Shown here: positions 56,101 through 64,000 of the stretch, in pieces | How the letters are laid out: every line of letters begins with the position of its first letter | How positions within the stretch are numbered: the stretch's first letter is position 1 | NCBI GenBank assembly: GCA_965221205.1 | Contig: OZ244870.1 | Span: 2,356,001-2,420,000 of the forward strand | Direction: 5' to 3' | Source of the DNA: CBDFMG01 sp965221205 [NCBI: bacterium] | GTDB taxonomy: Bacteria; SM23-31 | Length of the DNA stretch: 64,000 nt | Program-made: the position numbers and the translations under genes | Notes under the pieces: generated by a model | Database searches by the model: none | The model's input: the letters and a program-made list of their open reading frames with translations, nothing else | Told to the model about the DNA's origin: nothing

Positions 56101-56571
56101 GTGGTTCAAGTACATAAAGGGAAAATTACCGGTAAAAATCTAAAAATTGCAATTGTGATCAGTAGATTCAATGAATTTATTACGAATAGCCTGTTAAAAG
56201 GGGCTCTTGATTGTTTAGAACAGCATTTTACGGACTTGAATGCTGTTGAAGTGTTCTGGGTGCCTGGATCGTTTGAAATAGCGCAAATGGCACAATCTGT
56301 GGCCAAGAGGGGCAATATTGATGGGATGATCTGCCTCGGAGCAGTCATTCGTGGAGAAACTCCCCATTTTGATTATATTGCTGCTGAAACGACAAAAGGG
56401 ATTGGGCAGGTCGGCCTTCAATCGGATATACCGGTAGTGTATGGTGTGTTGACAACTGATACCGTTGAGCAAGCCATTGATAGGGCAGGAACTAAATCGG
56501 GCAACAAAGGTTGGGAAGCAGCATTGACCCTGTTAGAGATGTCCGGTTTAATGAAGTCTCTGAAAAAGTGA
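56101..56571 (+). CDS. ribH: 6,7-dimethyl-8-ribityllumazine synthase
   Basis: A 156-residue lumazine synthase, the icosahedral or decameric enzyme that joins DHBP with the aminouracil. Motifs: VISRFNEFITNSLLKGALD, WVPGSFEIAQMAQSVA, LGAVIRGETPHFDYIA and the KGNKGWEAA-like SGNKGWEAALTLLEM. The GTG at 56101 is chosen because GGAGGA lies 5 bases before it and the length then equals the E. coli protein; an upstream ATG at 56083 or TTG at 56080 would put that ribosome binding site inside the gene. Last recognised riboflavin gene of the operon. Confidence 0.94.
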   Translation: MVQVHKGKITGKNLKIAIVISRFNEFITNSLLKGALDCLEQHFTDLNAVEVFWVPGSFEIAQMAQSVAKRGNIDGMICLGAVIRGETPHFDYIAAETTKGIGQVGLQSDIPVVYGVLTTDTVEQAIDRAGTKSGNKGWEAALTLLEMSGLMKSLKK

Positions 56572-56658
56572 ATATTGTGTAAATTGTCCTTTTCTTTTAA
56601 TTGAAATACTTGTACATTTATGCCGGTAAAAATATTGTTTATGTGAACGGGAACGAAA

Positions 56659-57348
56659 ATGCTGAAACCGCGCAAAAGGCTGACAAAAAAACAACTCAAA
56701 GAGGATAAACTTCTCACAACTGTTGTAAAAGTTCAAACATATCTTGAAACAGAGTGGAAACGGCTTGCTGTTGTAGCAGGAGCTGCATTTGTAATCGTTT
56801 TGTTGGGATTTGTTTTTTATCAGAGAAACACAGCACAGGAGCAGGAAGCATCATCAAAGCTCTATGCACTCGAATTTGAATATATTGAAAAAAGAATTTA
56901 TAATACACAATTGATTCAGGATTTGCAGGAGCTGATTGAGCAACACGGTGGTACGGTCAGCGCCGGAACCGCCTTAATTCACCTTGGGAATGCATACTAT
57001 TTTCTTGGTGATTTTGCAAATGCCGAACAATACTATCAACTATATTTTGACCAATACAAAACGACGGATTTCTTAAGCAGCTCTGCTCTTGCAGGTATTG
57101 CAGCATGCAATGAACAACTCGAGAATTTTGATAAAGCCATTCAGTATTACCTGCAGTCGGCAAATGATTATCCGAATGAATTTATCACTCCGGATAATAT
57201 ACTGGGTGCTGTGAGAACACTTCTGCTGACAGGCAATGATAATGATGCTTTTATACAATGCCAGAATATAATCAGCAGTTTTCCTAATTCCAGCGCAGCA
57301 CGTGAAGCTGAAGTTATTCTTGCACGACAAGCGCAAGCACGACAATGA
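56659..57348 (+). CDS. TPR-repeat single-pass membrane protein
   Basis: A 229-residue protein with a basic N-terminus (LKPRKRLTKKQLKEDKL), one membrane helix (about 34-54) and tetratricopeptide repeats exposed behind it (GTALIHLGNAYYFLGDFANA, LAGIAACNEQLENFDKAIQY and further). The plan resembles YfgM-like or other TPR adaptor proteins at the inner membrane, which assist translocated or assembling envelope proteins. It follows ribH by about 90 bases, with no functional link visible. The sequence after it is debris, so this marks the end of the conserved block. Confidence 0.75.
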   Translation: MLKPRKRLTKKQLKEDKLLTTVVKVQTYLETEWKRLAVVAGAAFVIVLLGFVFYQRNTAQEQEASSKLYALEFEYIEKRIYNTQLIQDLQELIEQHGGTVSAGTALIHLGNAYYFLGDFANAEQYYQLYFDQYKTTDFLSSSALAGIAACNEQLENFDKAIQYYLQSANDYPNEFITPDNILGAVRTLLLTGNDNDAFIQCQNIISSFPNSSAAREAEVILARQAQARQ

Positions 57349-57417
57349 AATGAAAATTCTTATAAAACCGGGATACGAGGTAATCGCTTTCCTGTTTTTT
57401 TATTTGTGGTGATGCTC

Positions 57418-57560
57418 ATGCGGATTGTCAAAATTGGCACTTCAGGATTCAGTTTTAAAGATTTGACGGGTGTCTTTTACCTGCTTGGTACCAAAAAAAC
57501 GCGATGTTCTTCCATTATGTTCACTATTTTGATACTGTGGAAATAAGTGAGAGTTCGATT
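57418..57560 (+). pseudogene. DUF72 (YecE-like) N-terminal fragment
   Basis: From the ATG at 57418 the frame reads RIVKIGTSGFSFKDLTGVFY, the hallmark start of DUF72 proteins (GTSGxSYxDW). A frameshift follows, and the other frame carries HYVHYFDTVEIS, the next conserved block. About 45 codons are recognisable; the remaining 200 or so are missing or unreadable before the IS relic begins. The conserved Trp of the KDW segment is also lost. Confidence 0.75.
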
Positions 57561-57737
57561 TGGCTGACACTTTGAGGCTGTAATTTACGCAGATCATTAA
57601 GCACATAAAGCGCGCGCGGCACTCTTCAAAACCGAAAAGACTGGGAAAGACGATGGAACCGGGACAACCCTGCCATGTGGACGGATGACAATTTTGACAT
57701 CATGTGCGGTATGAACTCCGCATGGTGTCCTCGGGGT

Positions 57738-57825
57738 ATCAGCCGCCCATCCCCGAAGGCTGTTTTGCCATCCGGTACGGTAACAAGGCCAATGGAAAAT
57801 ACAACAATGAAAATATCGATGAATT
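57738..57825 (+). pseudogene. 3' relic of an IS407-type orfB
   Basis: This stretch encodes SPKAVLPSGTVTRPMENTTM followed by KISMN, matching the end of the intact orfB at 38 kb (APEAVIPPDSVSRPMDNTTM, NISMN), with high base identity over about 50 bases. No other transposase part is readable. It ends directly before the ribosome binding site of the next gene, so an ancient insertion may have supplied that gene's leader. Confidence 0.75.
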
Positions 57826-57837
57826 TAAAGAGAAAAT

Positions 57838-58731
57838 ATGAGTGACATTAAACTGTTCAAAATATTAAACAATGATGTTTCAGAGGTTGTGGGAAAGTCG
57901 GTTGAATTAGAAAAGTCTCTTCAGAATTTAATAGAAAAGCATTTAGAAACATTTCTTGGAGTCAGGTTTCTTAAAACTGAGTATCCTACGTCACACGGCG
58001 GCAGAATTGACACGTTGGGTATTGACGAAAATGGATGTCCAGTAATTATCGAATACAAGCGAACTACTAACGACAATGTAATCAATCAAGGATTATTTTA
58101 TCTCGACTGGCTTCTTGATCACAAAGCAGATTTTGAACTGTTGGTGCTGAAAAAATATGATAAGAAAACTGCAAATGAGATCGAATGGTCATCCCCACGA
58201 TTATTATGTATTGCTGGAGATTTCACAAAATATGACAAACATGCTGTCCAACAGATCAATAAGAATATTGAACTCATTAAATATAAACAATTCGGGAAGG
58301 AGCTCTTACTATTTGAATTGGTACATGCTATCTCTACAGGACCAAAGACAGAACTCGTCGATCCTAAAGGCAAAGGTAAGACAATCTCCCAGACTCTGAG
58401 TGAGCTTAACGATGATTTAAAAGACAGGTTTGAGAGTTTAAAAAATTTTCTGCTGAGCCTCGGTGATGATGTCCAAATGAAACCCCTCAAATACTACATT
58501 GCATTCAAGCGCATCAAAAATTTTGCCTGTGTAGAAGTTCATATTCAAAAAAATGTTATCCGTGTATACGTGAAGGCTAATATCGATGAAGTTACACTCC
58601 ATCCTGGCTTCACAAAAGATATGCGGAAAATCGGGCACTTCGGTACAGGAGATTTGGAAATTACTCTGAAATCTCATGAAGACTTTGAGCGGGCACAAGA
58701 ATTGTTAATAAAAAGTTATGATGTGAGTTAA
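57838..58731 (+). CDS. DUF5655-type protein with PD-(D/E)XK nuclease-like domain
   Basis: A 297-residue cytosolic protein. The N-terminal half contains a PD-(D/E)XK-like core: an upstream Glu in LQNLIEKHLETFLG, the Asp in GRIDTLGIDENG and the E-x-K in PVIIEYKRTTND, followed by a helix and VLKKYDKKTANEIEWSSPRL. This is the arrangement of NucS/DUF91-like predicted nucleases. The C-terminal half (YIAFKRIKNFACVEVHIQKN, then GHFGTGDLEI) matches DUF5655, a domain often attached to such nucleases. Role in DNA repair or defence is unproven. It is intact although surrounded by IS and gene relics; it may be an accessory, horizontally acquired gene. Confidence 0.75.
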   Translation: MSDIKLFKILNNDVSEVVGKSVELEKSLQNLIEKHLETFLGVRFLKTEYPTSHGGRIDTLGIDENGCPVIIEYKRTTNDNVINQGLFYLDWLLDHKADFELLVLKKYDKKTANEIEWSSPRLLCIAGDFTKYDKHAVQQINKNIELIKYKQFGKELLLFELVHAISTGPKTELVDPKGKGKTISQTLSELNDDLKDRFESLKNFLLSLGDDVQMKPLKYYIAFKRIKNFACVEVHIQKNVIRVYVKANIDEVTLHPGFTKDMRKIGHFGTGDLEITLKSHEDFERAQELLIKSYDVS

Positions 58732-58748
58732 GGGATAGTATCAATAAA

Positions 58749-59331
58749 ATGAATTTGAAGAATTTCTTGTCTCCGTTGTCCTCCTTGTTGAGTATCGTCA
58801 TGGGCGGGGCAGCAATATTTGCGTATATAACAAATGGATGAAGGTTTTGGGTGATATCTCCTTGCATTGGCCTCTGTCTTTGCAATTGTGGGGACTATCC
58901 CTGCAGCTTACGCCATAGCCAGGTTCGGACCGATGGTTGTGAACAGGTTGTCGTCTCGCAGGTTTGGGGAATGTTATCATACGATTGATCAGTGTTGCGA
59001 TAATGCTAAAGAGTGTACACAAACAGATGATATGAATGACCCTTCTCAGCTGGAGTTATATGCTGCTGTGAGCGAGATTTCCGAGACGTTGCGGCGGTTT
59101 GGAATGCAATGCCCCAGTGCAAATCAAGATGACGGGAAGTACACCGTTTTTCCATCCGTTGTAGTCAGTACCGCACGTCAAGATGGTAGAACTTACGCAG
59201 CCGCATGGTTCGAATTCCTCAATCAATTTTCTCTAACTTCTAAAGGGTCTCAGAGAATTCGAAAGGACTCATTATGGCAAATTTTTAGCTCATTAAAGCC
59301 CGATTTTTATGGTGATCATCTCATACCAACC
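58749..59331 (+). pseudogene. hypothetical membrane protein, broken
   Basis: From the ATG at 58749, about 31 codons encode a hydrophobic helix (NFLSPLSSLLSIVMGGAAIF) and stop. In another frame a second helix (LALASVFAIVGTIPAAYAIA) continues into a soluble region with VVNRLSSRRFGECYHTIDQC and later VVVSTARQDGRTYAAAWFEF. The parts plausibly formed one protein with two membrane helices and a cytosolic domain. I do not recognise the family. It precedes the broken VWA and ATPase genes and probably belonged to the same operon. Confidence 0.5.
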
Positions 59332-60056
59332 ATGGTAAAGATATTGAGAAAGCAAATAAGACCCGCCCGTATGAATTCAGCAATAACATTACCAATCTTG
59401 ATATAACTTCATCACTCAATAATGTTCTCGGAAATCATTGAATAGGCGCGTTCAATTTTGAGGAAAATGACCTTGTTTCGTATGAAACAGAAAATGCTGT
59501 CGCTTGTGCGAAAGTACTACTCGTCGACATTAGTCATAGTATGGTTCTTTATGGTGAAGACAGAATGACTCCCGCAAAACAAGTTGCACTTGCTTTATTA
59601 GAACTTATTATAACCCAATTTCCCAGAGACAATGCAAAAGAGATTTCGGTAGGTGGTTTGCCTCTATTATCAGTCGGCCCTTTCCATACGAATACAAAAG
59701 CTGGACTTTGTTTTGCCAGAGATATTTTAAACAGGTAGAAAACAACAAATAAGCAAGTCTTTATGATAACAGACGGTAAACCGTCAGCAATTTTTCACCG
59801 GGGCAAGACAAAAAGCAAAATTCTTGGGGTTTAGATCTGCTGATTGTGAATCAGACGTTAAATGAAGCATCGGCGTGCCGAAAAGACAGAGTTGTCATTT
59901 CGAACTTCATGATTGCTCGGGATCCCAATTTGCAAAATTTTGTCGGAAAATTAACGAGCGCAAATCAGGGGGAGAGCGTTTTATGCATCGCTCAAAGATT
60001 TAGGTGGATATATATTTGCTGATTATATACGTAATAGGAAGCGCAGAGTAAAATGA
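59332..60056 (+). pseudogene. VWA-domain protein partner of a MoxR/Mg-chelatase-like ATPase, decayed
   Basis: Pieces in several frames match cytosolic VWA proteins encoded beside magnesium-chelatase-like ATPases: RPYEFSNNITNLDITSSLNN, an in-frame TGA, then YETENAVACAKVLLVDISHS with the MIDAS-like DISHSM, PAKQVALALLELIITQFPRD, VGPFHTNTKAGLCFARDIL and, after more shifts, FMITDGKPSA, VVISNFMIARDPNLQNFVGK and GGYIFADYIRNRKRRVK. A central block around the usual GND motif is missing. The final TGA overlaps the ATG of the ATPase gene, so the pair was once translationally coupled. At least three frameshifts plus a stop; it cannot yield a whole protein. Confidence 0.75.
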
Positions 60057-61557
60057 AAATTGATACAAGACTCAAAACGCTGAAGGATTTGAAAAAGACC
60101 GGCTATACTGTTATTTCGGCTAAAGAGGAACTCCGTAATAATCTCATCACAAAGATGAAGAATAATGAGACACTCTTTCCTGGGATAGTGGGTTATGATG
60201 AAACAGTGATTCCACAGATTCAGGATGCAATTTTATCAAATCATGACTTTATTTTTCTGGGTTTGTGGGACAAGGCAAAAAGCAAAATTCTTCGTGAACT
60301 GATCAATATACTTGATGAGTCGATTCCTTTCATCGAAAGGTGTGAAATTAACGACAATCCCTATATACTGATGTGTAAACGGTGTCACGAATTACACAAA
60401 GAGCTGGGTGATGATTTACCTGTTGCCTGGCTTTCTCGTGAACAGCGTTACGCAGAAAAGCTTGCTACTCCCGATATATCCATTATTGTCGATTTGATCT
60501 CGGAGACATCGATCCCATAAAGGAGGCTGCACAAAAGCTGCATTATGCTCATGAGGGGACAAAACGTTACGGTATTATTCCAAGAACAAACAGCGGAATA
60601 TTTGCAGTTAATGAAATACCCGACCTGCAGCAGCGTATACAGGTTGGCCTTCTTAATATTATGCAGGAAAAAGATATTCAAATCAGAGGTTTTCCAATAC
60701 GGATTCCTATGGATATTCTTATCGTATACACAGCCAATCCAGAAGACTATACGAACGGGGGAAATATTATTACTCTACTCAGGGATAGAATTGCCTCCCG
60801 GATACTACACACTATCCACGCTCTATCGAAGACGGAATCAACATTACAGGGCAGGAGGCATGGACAGAAATAACGAGCGACCTGTTATCGTACCCCAGTA
60901 TATGAAGGAAATTATCGAATTTATAGCTGTTCAGGCACGAAATAGCGAATATATTGACCAGAAGTCGGGTGTAAGCGCCCGCCTTCCGATTACCTGCATG
61001 GAGAACCTGATAAGCAATGTCGAGCGGCGGAATATTGAACATGATTGTTGTCCAATGAGTGTGTGATTTAGAAGCGGTTGTCTCTTCGGTTGTAGGAAAA
61101 ATTGAATTGGTGCATGAAGGAGAACAAGAAGGAGCCGTTAATATTGCTCGCCTTTTGATAGGACAAGCTGCTAAGGAAGTGTTTACGAAGTATTTTCCAA
61201 AAGTGTATACAAAAAAATCCGAGGTATCAGAATCGAACAGAGCATACGAAAAAAATCAAACTTTGGTTTACTCAAGGCAATACACTGGATTTATCTGATG
61301 ATTTATCAACCGATTCATATTTTAGTGTATTGGAATCAGTTACAAACTTAAAAGAATTGGCCGCTCAAAACATTAATATCAGTAATCATGACGATAAGGC
61401 TGAAGCCGGAAGTGTAATGGAATTTGTGCTCGAAGGATTGCATCAACACTCAGTCCTCAGTAAGAAGATGAATGGTATTTCAACTTCATACGGGGATTAT
61501 GCCGACAATATTTTCAATTCTTTAAGTGATGAATTTGAAATGGACATAGAAGATTAA
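60053..61557 (+). pseudogene. MoxR/Mg-chelatase-like AAA ATPase, decayed and with a degenerate Walker A
   Basis: The first frame reads LKTLKDLKKTGYTVISAKEE, FPGIVGYDETVIPQIQDAIL and CEINDNPYILMCKRCHEL, matching the family. The P-loop position reads LGLWDKAKSKI where relatives have LGERGQAKTRI, so a key Gly is lost. A shift near 60497 leads to GDIDPIKEAAQKLHYAHEGT, FAVNEIPDLQQRIQVGLLNI and TANPEDYTNGGNIITLLRDR. Further shifts lead to YPRSIEDGINITGQEAWTEI, ARNSEYIDQKSGVSARLPIT, VVGKIELVHEGEQE and EFVLEGLHQHSVLSKKMNG. The assembled protein would be about 490 residues. Such ATPases act with the VWA partner just upstream as chaperone- or chelatase-like machines. Four or more indels make it dead. 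Confidence 0.8.
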
Positions 61558-61771
61558 ACGTGGAAAATAGTTTTATAATAATACGGTAATAATATGTGAT
61601 CAATTTGTTCATTGGGTGTATTTGTCCTGCCACCTAAACGCGTTCTCCATAATTATTTCTTACCAGAAGTATCTTTCGCATCGTAAAAAGAGTTATTATT
61701 TTTTATTGTAAAGTTTATTATATTTTTGTGATAAACTGTACTTATGTTGCAATAAAATTGTAATTGACAAA

Positions 61772-63100
61772 GTGAATAAACCGTTGAATAGCAGAAAAAG
61801 AGTATTGCTAATTTCGTATTATTTTCCTCCTTGCGGAATGGGAGGAGTCCAGCGCGCAATGAAATTTGCCCGCTATCTGCCACAATTCGACTGGGATGTT
61901 ACTGTGCTTACGGTAAAAGATATACTCTACTACCAGCGCGACGAATCCTTGCTGGAAGAATGTGAAAATGCTGAGATTGTTCGGACAGGTTCTCTTGATC
62001 CACTTAGAATAGGTTTTTTGTTTTCCCGGAAGAAAGCGAAGAAGCGATCATTTACAGAGATGTCTCGCAAACAGAAGATTTTTCGTTTCTTGGAAGGATT
62101 TATCTTTATACCCGATTCTAAGATACTTTGGATTCCTTTTGCGTTTTTCCGTACATTGTTTTTCATGAAACGTGACAATATTCAGGCAATTATTTCAACC
62201 GGACCTCCATTTTCCGTGCACCTGCTTGGTATGCTGTTGGCAAAATCGTTTCGATTACCATGGATAGCCGATTTCAGAGACGGCTGGACAAATAATAATT
62301 TTATAAATCACCACAGTAAGATACATTTTTCATTACACAGATTATTGGAAAAAATAACTCTTAAGAATGCAGATAAGGTTACATGTATTTCTAATACTTT
62401 GTATTCATATCAGAGTATGCTATACTCTGATATGAAAGAAAAACTCAATCTTATTTATAACGGTTTTGACCTATCTGATTTTTCATTTAGTGTAAAAGAT
62501 GACAATAAATTTACTGTTACTTTTACTGGTGCCATAACAGAGTGGGCTAATCCAAATGTTTTTATATCAGTGATTTTACGTTTGATCGGATTAAATCCTG
62601 AAATTAAAGACAATCTTCGAATCAGAATAATCGGCAGGGTGTTTGAAAAGCAATTTATAAAAGAACTTGAGAAATCGTTTTCAGGTGATTGTATAGAACT
62701 GTGCGGTTATCTTTCGCATAAACTGGCTGTCGAAAAAATGCTGAATAGCAATTTGCTATTATTCCCAATAACCAAAAATGATACTCCGGGTATTATAACG
62801 AGTAAACTTTTTGAATACTTGGCGACAGGAATACCAATTCTTGCCCATATTCCTTCTGGTGAAGCACGGTCACTATTGGAAGAATATGCTTCTGATGTTT
62901 TCTTCCAAACAAGAGATAATATTGTTGAAACAACAGAGTATATTTACAGAATATTCATGCGCTGGTCTCAGGAAAAGCATAACACTGTCAAGAAGAGTGA
63001 ATATGTTCAAAGCGAAAAGCTTGAACAGTTTAATCGCCAGAACCAGTCGAAAGCGATGGCATTGATTTTAAATGATCTTCAAGAGGTTTCGCACAAATGA
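61772..63100 (+). CDS. glycosyltransferase (GT4-like, GT-B fold)
   Basis: A 442-residue cytosolic or membrane-associated glycosyltransferase. N-terminal Rossmann domain with VLLISYYFPPCGMGGVQRAM and the long acceptor-side loop containing KKAKKRSF; a middle motif ISTGPPFSVHLLGMLLAKSF then PWIADFRDGW; and a C-terminal donor domain with LIYNGFDLSDFSF, IIGRVFEKQFIKEL and ITSKLFEYLATGIPILAHIP (E-x7-E-like region). This is the pattern of GT4-type enzymes in cell-surface polysaccharide loci. GTG start. A strong 15-bp inverted repeat lies inside. It is followed within 15 bases by a GNAT/FemAB-like gene. Confidence 0.85.
   Translation: MNKPLNSRKRVLLISYYFPPCGMGGVQRAMKFARYLPQFDWDVTVLTVKDILYYQRDESLLEECENAEIVRTGSLDPLRIGFLFSRKKAKKRSFTEMSRKQKIFRFLEGFIFIPDSKILWIPFAFFRTLFFMKRDNIQAIISTGPPFSVHLLGMLLAKSFRLPWIADFRDGWTNNNFINHHSKIHFSLHRLLEKITLKNADKVTCISNTLYSYQSMLYSDMKEKLNLIYNGFDLSDFSFSVKDDNKFTVTFTGAITEWANPNVFISVILRLIGLNPEIKDNLRIRIIGRVFEKQFIKELEKSFSGDCIELCGYLSHKLAVEKMLNSNLLLFPITKNDTPGIITSKLFEYLATGIPILAHIPSGEARSLLEEYASDVFFQTRDNIVETTEYIYRIFMRWSQEKHNTVKKSEYVQSEKLEQFNRQNQSKAMALILNDLQEVSHK
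62404..62436. repeat. 15-bp perfect inverted repeat with 3-base loop inside the glycosyltransferase gene
   Basis: TTCATATCAGAGTAT (62404-62418) is the exact complement of ATACTCTGATATGAA (62422-62436), separated by GCT. It lies within codons for the segment YSYQSMLYSDMKE. In RNA or single-stranded DNA it would form a long uninterrupted hairpin. Confidence 0.8.
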
Positions 63101-63113
63101 GTCGGAGAATTTG

Positions 63114-64000
63114 ATGGGTTTTAAAGCTGTTAGGTATACGAATAAACACGAACAGGAATGGGATGATTTTGTGAATGCATCACGTGAGGGGACGCTGTTT
63201 CATTACCGAAAATTCCTCAATTACCATCGGAAAGGACGTTTTCAAGATGCGTCGATTCTTGTAAAAGATCAAAATTCACAATTCGCAGTTGTACCTGCCG
63301 CTGTAGTTAAATTGGAAGGGGAATCGGTCCTGTACTCACATCCAGGCGCATCGTACGGAGGTCCGGTCACATTGAATCCAGTTACACTCAGCGAAGCTGA
63401 GCACATTGTGCAATTACTCATAAAACATGCAGAATCAGTCGATGCTCAACAGATAATTTTAACTATACCGCCGGTCTATTATTGTTCTACACTATCTAAC
63501 AATTTTGAATTCGCTTTACACACACACGGATTTTCCTACCATAGACGCGAGCTTTCATCTGTTTTACTTCTTGAAAATTCGCTTGAAACAATATTTGATC
63601 GTTTTCCCGAAAGTCTCAAAAGGGCACTGAAGAAAGCAGAGAGGTTGGATGTTCGAATTGTCGAGTCCAGCAATATCAATCCTTTTTATGCTATTTTACA
63701 GAACAATCTTGAGTTACGTCATAATGCTACTCCTACACATACTCCTGGTGAACTTAAGAGGTTACTTGCGTTGTTTCCGAATGATATTAAACTCTATGTA
63801 GCACATTTGAACGACAGAGTTATAGGAGGGATTGTTACTTTTACCTGTAATTCAAGAGTGAATTTAACATTTTACATTGCTCATGATCATGAATTTCAAA
63901 CCTTTAGAGTTGTTGATAGTCTCATCTGGCATATTATTCAGGAATCGAAAAAGAATAGATTTGCATTGCTTGACTTTGGGACTTTTACCCTCAAAGAAAA
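63114..64000 (+). CDS. GNAT/FemAB-like acyltransferase, 3' end outside window
   Basis: An open frame of 295 codons without a stop runs from the ATG at 63114 to the window edge; CGGAG lies about 7 bases upstream. The sequence begins MGFKAVRYTNKHEQEWDDFV with EGTLFHYRKFLNYHR, has SHPGASYGGPV, IFDRFPESLKRALKKAERLD and the acetyl-CoA-side YVAHLNDRVIGGIVTFTCNS followed by LLDFGTFTLKE. This is the FemAB/GNAT-like pattern seen in enzymes that modify surface polysaccharide or lipid precursors. It follows the glycosyltransferase by 13 bases, so both probably belong to a polysaccharide operon continuing to the right. Confidence 0.75.
   Translation, partial: MGFKAVRYTNKHEQEWDDFVNASREGTLFHYRKFLNYHRKGRFQDASILVKDQNSQFAVVPAAVVKLEGESVLYSHPGASYGGPVTLNPVTLSEAEHIVQLLIKHAESVDAQQIILTIPPVYYCSTLSNNFEFALHTHGFSYHRRELSSVLLLENSLETIFDRFPESLKRALKKAERLDVRIVESSNINPFYAILQNNLELRHNATPTHTPGELKRLLALFPNDIKLYVAHLNDRVIGGIVTFTCNSRVNLTFYIAHDHEFQTFRVVDSLIWHIIQESKKNRFALLDFGTFTLKE

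Noticed and set aside
58119-58490. Minus-strand open frame opposite the DUF5655 gene
   Set aside because: Shadow frame of an intact plus-strand gene with a recognisable nuclease motif.
1-64000. CRISPR array, tRNA or rRNA genes
   Set aside because: No regularly spaced repeats and no cloverleaf or rRNA signature were seen by eye on either strand; a tRNAscan or Infernal run would settle it.

Overview
The window reads like a chromosomal segment of a Gram-negative, didermal bacterium with LPS, and probably from the FCB-type lineages (Calditrichota/KSB1/Ignavibacteria-like). The basis is indirect: TonB-dependent receptors with a carboxypeptidase-regulatory N-domain, a complete Kdo and Lpt gene set, HflKC, HslVU, RpoN, and a VWA membrane protein of a type common there. 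The lineage is an inference from gene content; no rRNA or tRNA gene was seen. The code is standard: intact core genes end in TGA as well as TAA and TAG.

Layout. 0-2.5 kb: C-terminal part of a large helical protein, possibly a STAND-type defence NTPase. 2.5-3.7 kb: gene debris including a flagellin relic. 3.8-9.7 kb: secreted S9-like hydrolase, TonB-dependent receptor and an outer-membrane barrel protein. 9.8-14.1 kb (minus strand): a vitamin B12 operon with sigma70-type promoter, cobalamin riboswitch, terminator, BtuB-like receptor, ECF S component and two damaged DUF71/COG2102 ATPases. 14.3-17.8 kb: TrkA/TrkH potassium uptake and an RNase HI. 18.1-31.3 kb: gatC, then a dense run kdsB-pyrG-kdsA-kdsC-kdsD-lptC-lptA-lptB-rpoN-hflK-hflC-hslV-hslU. 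This run makes CMP-Kdo (with its CTP), exports LPS, and handles membrane and cytosolic protein quality control. 31.5-40 kb: VWA membrane protein, IS1595 relic, RTX-repeat lipoprotein, fliG relic, an intact IS3/IS407-type element beside a truncated lipoprotein, and two small cNMP-binding proteins. 40-44.5 kb (minus): dapA-dapB-dapH plus a broken enolase-superfamily gene and a broken aspartate dehydrogenase. 45-52.7 kb: phosphosugar mutase, PBP1A, YugP-type protease, DUF1844 protein, HtrA and a broken cNMP-binding gene. 52.7-57.3 kb: FMN riboswitch controlling ribD-ribE-ribBA-ribH, then a TPR membrane protein. 57.4-61.6 kb: DUF72 and IS relics, a DUF5655-type nuclease-like gene, and a decayed VWA-MoxR/Mg-chelatase-like pair. 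61.8-64 kb: glycosyltransferase and a partial GNAT/FemAB-like gene.

Overall theme. About a dozen accessory genes (flagella, B12-associated ATPases, VWA/MoxR, transposases, cNMP sensors, aspartate dehydrogenase) carry frameshifts, nonsense codons or deletions, while every core operon is open. The simplest reading is lineage-specific gene decay, including loss of flagellar motility. Assembly indels could explain some single lesions, but not the internal deletion in fliG. I did not find a clear new multi-gene system. The best candidates for follow-up are the riboswitch-controlled BtuB/ECF/DUF71 operon, the helical-repeat protein at the left edge, and the family of small cNMP-binding proteins.
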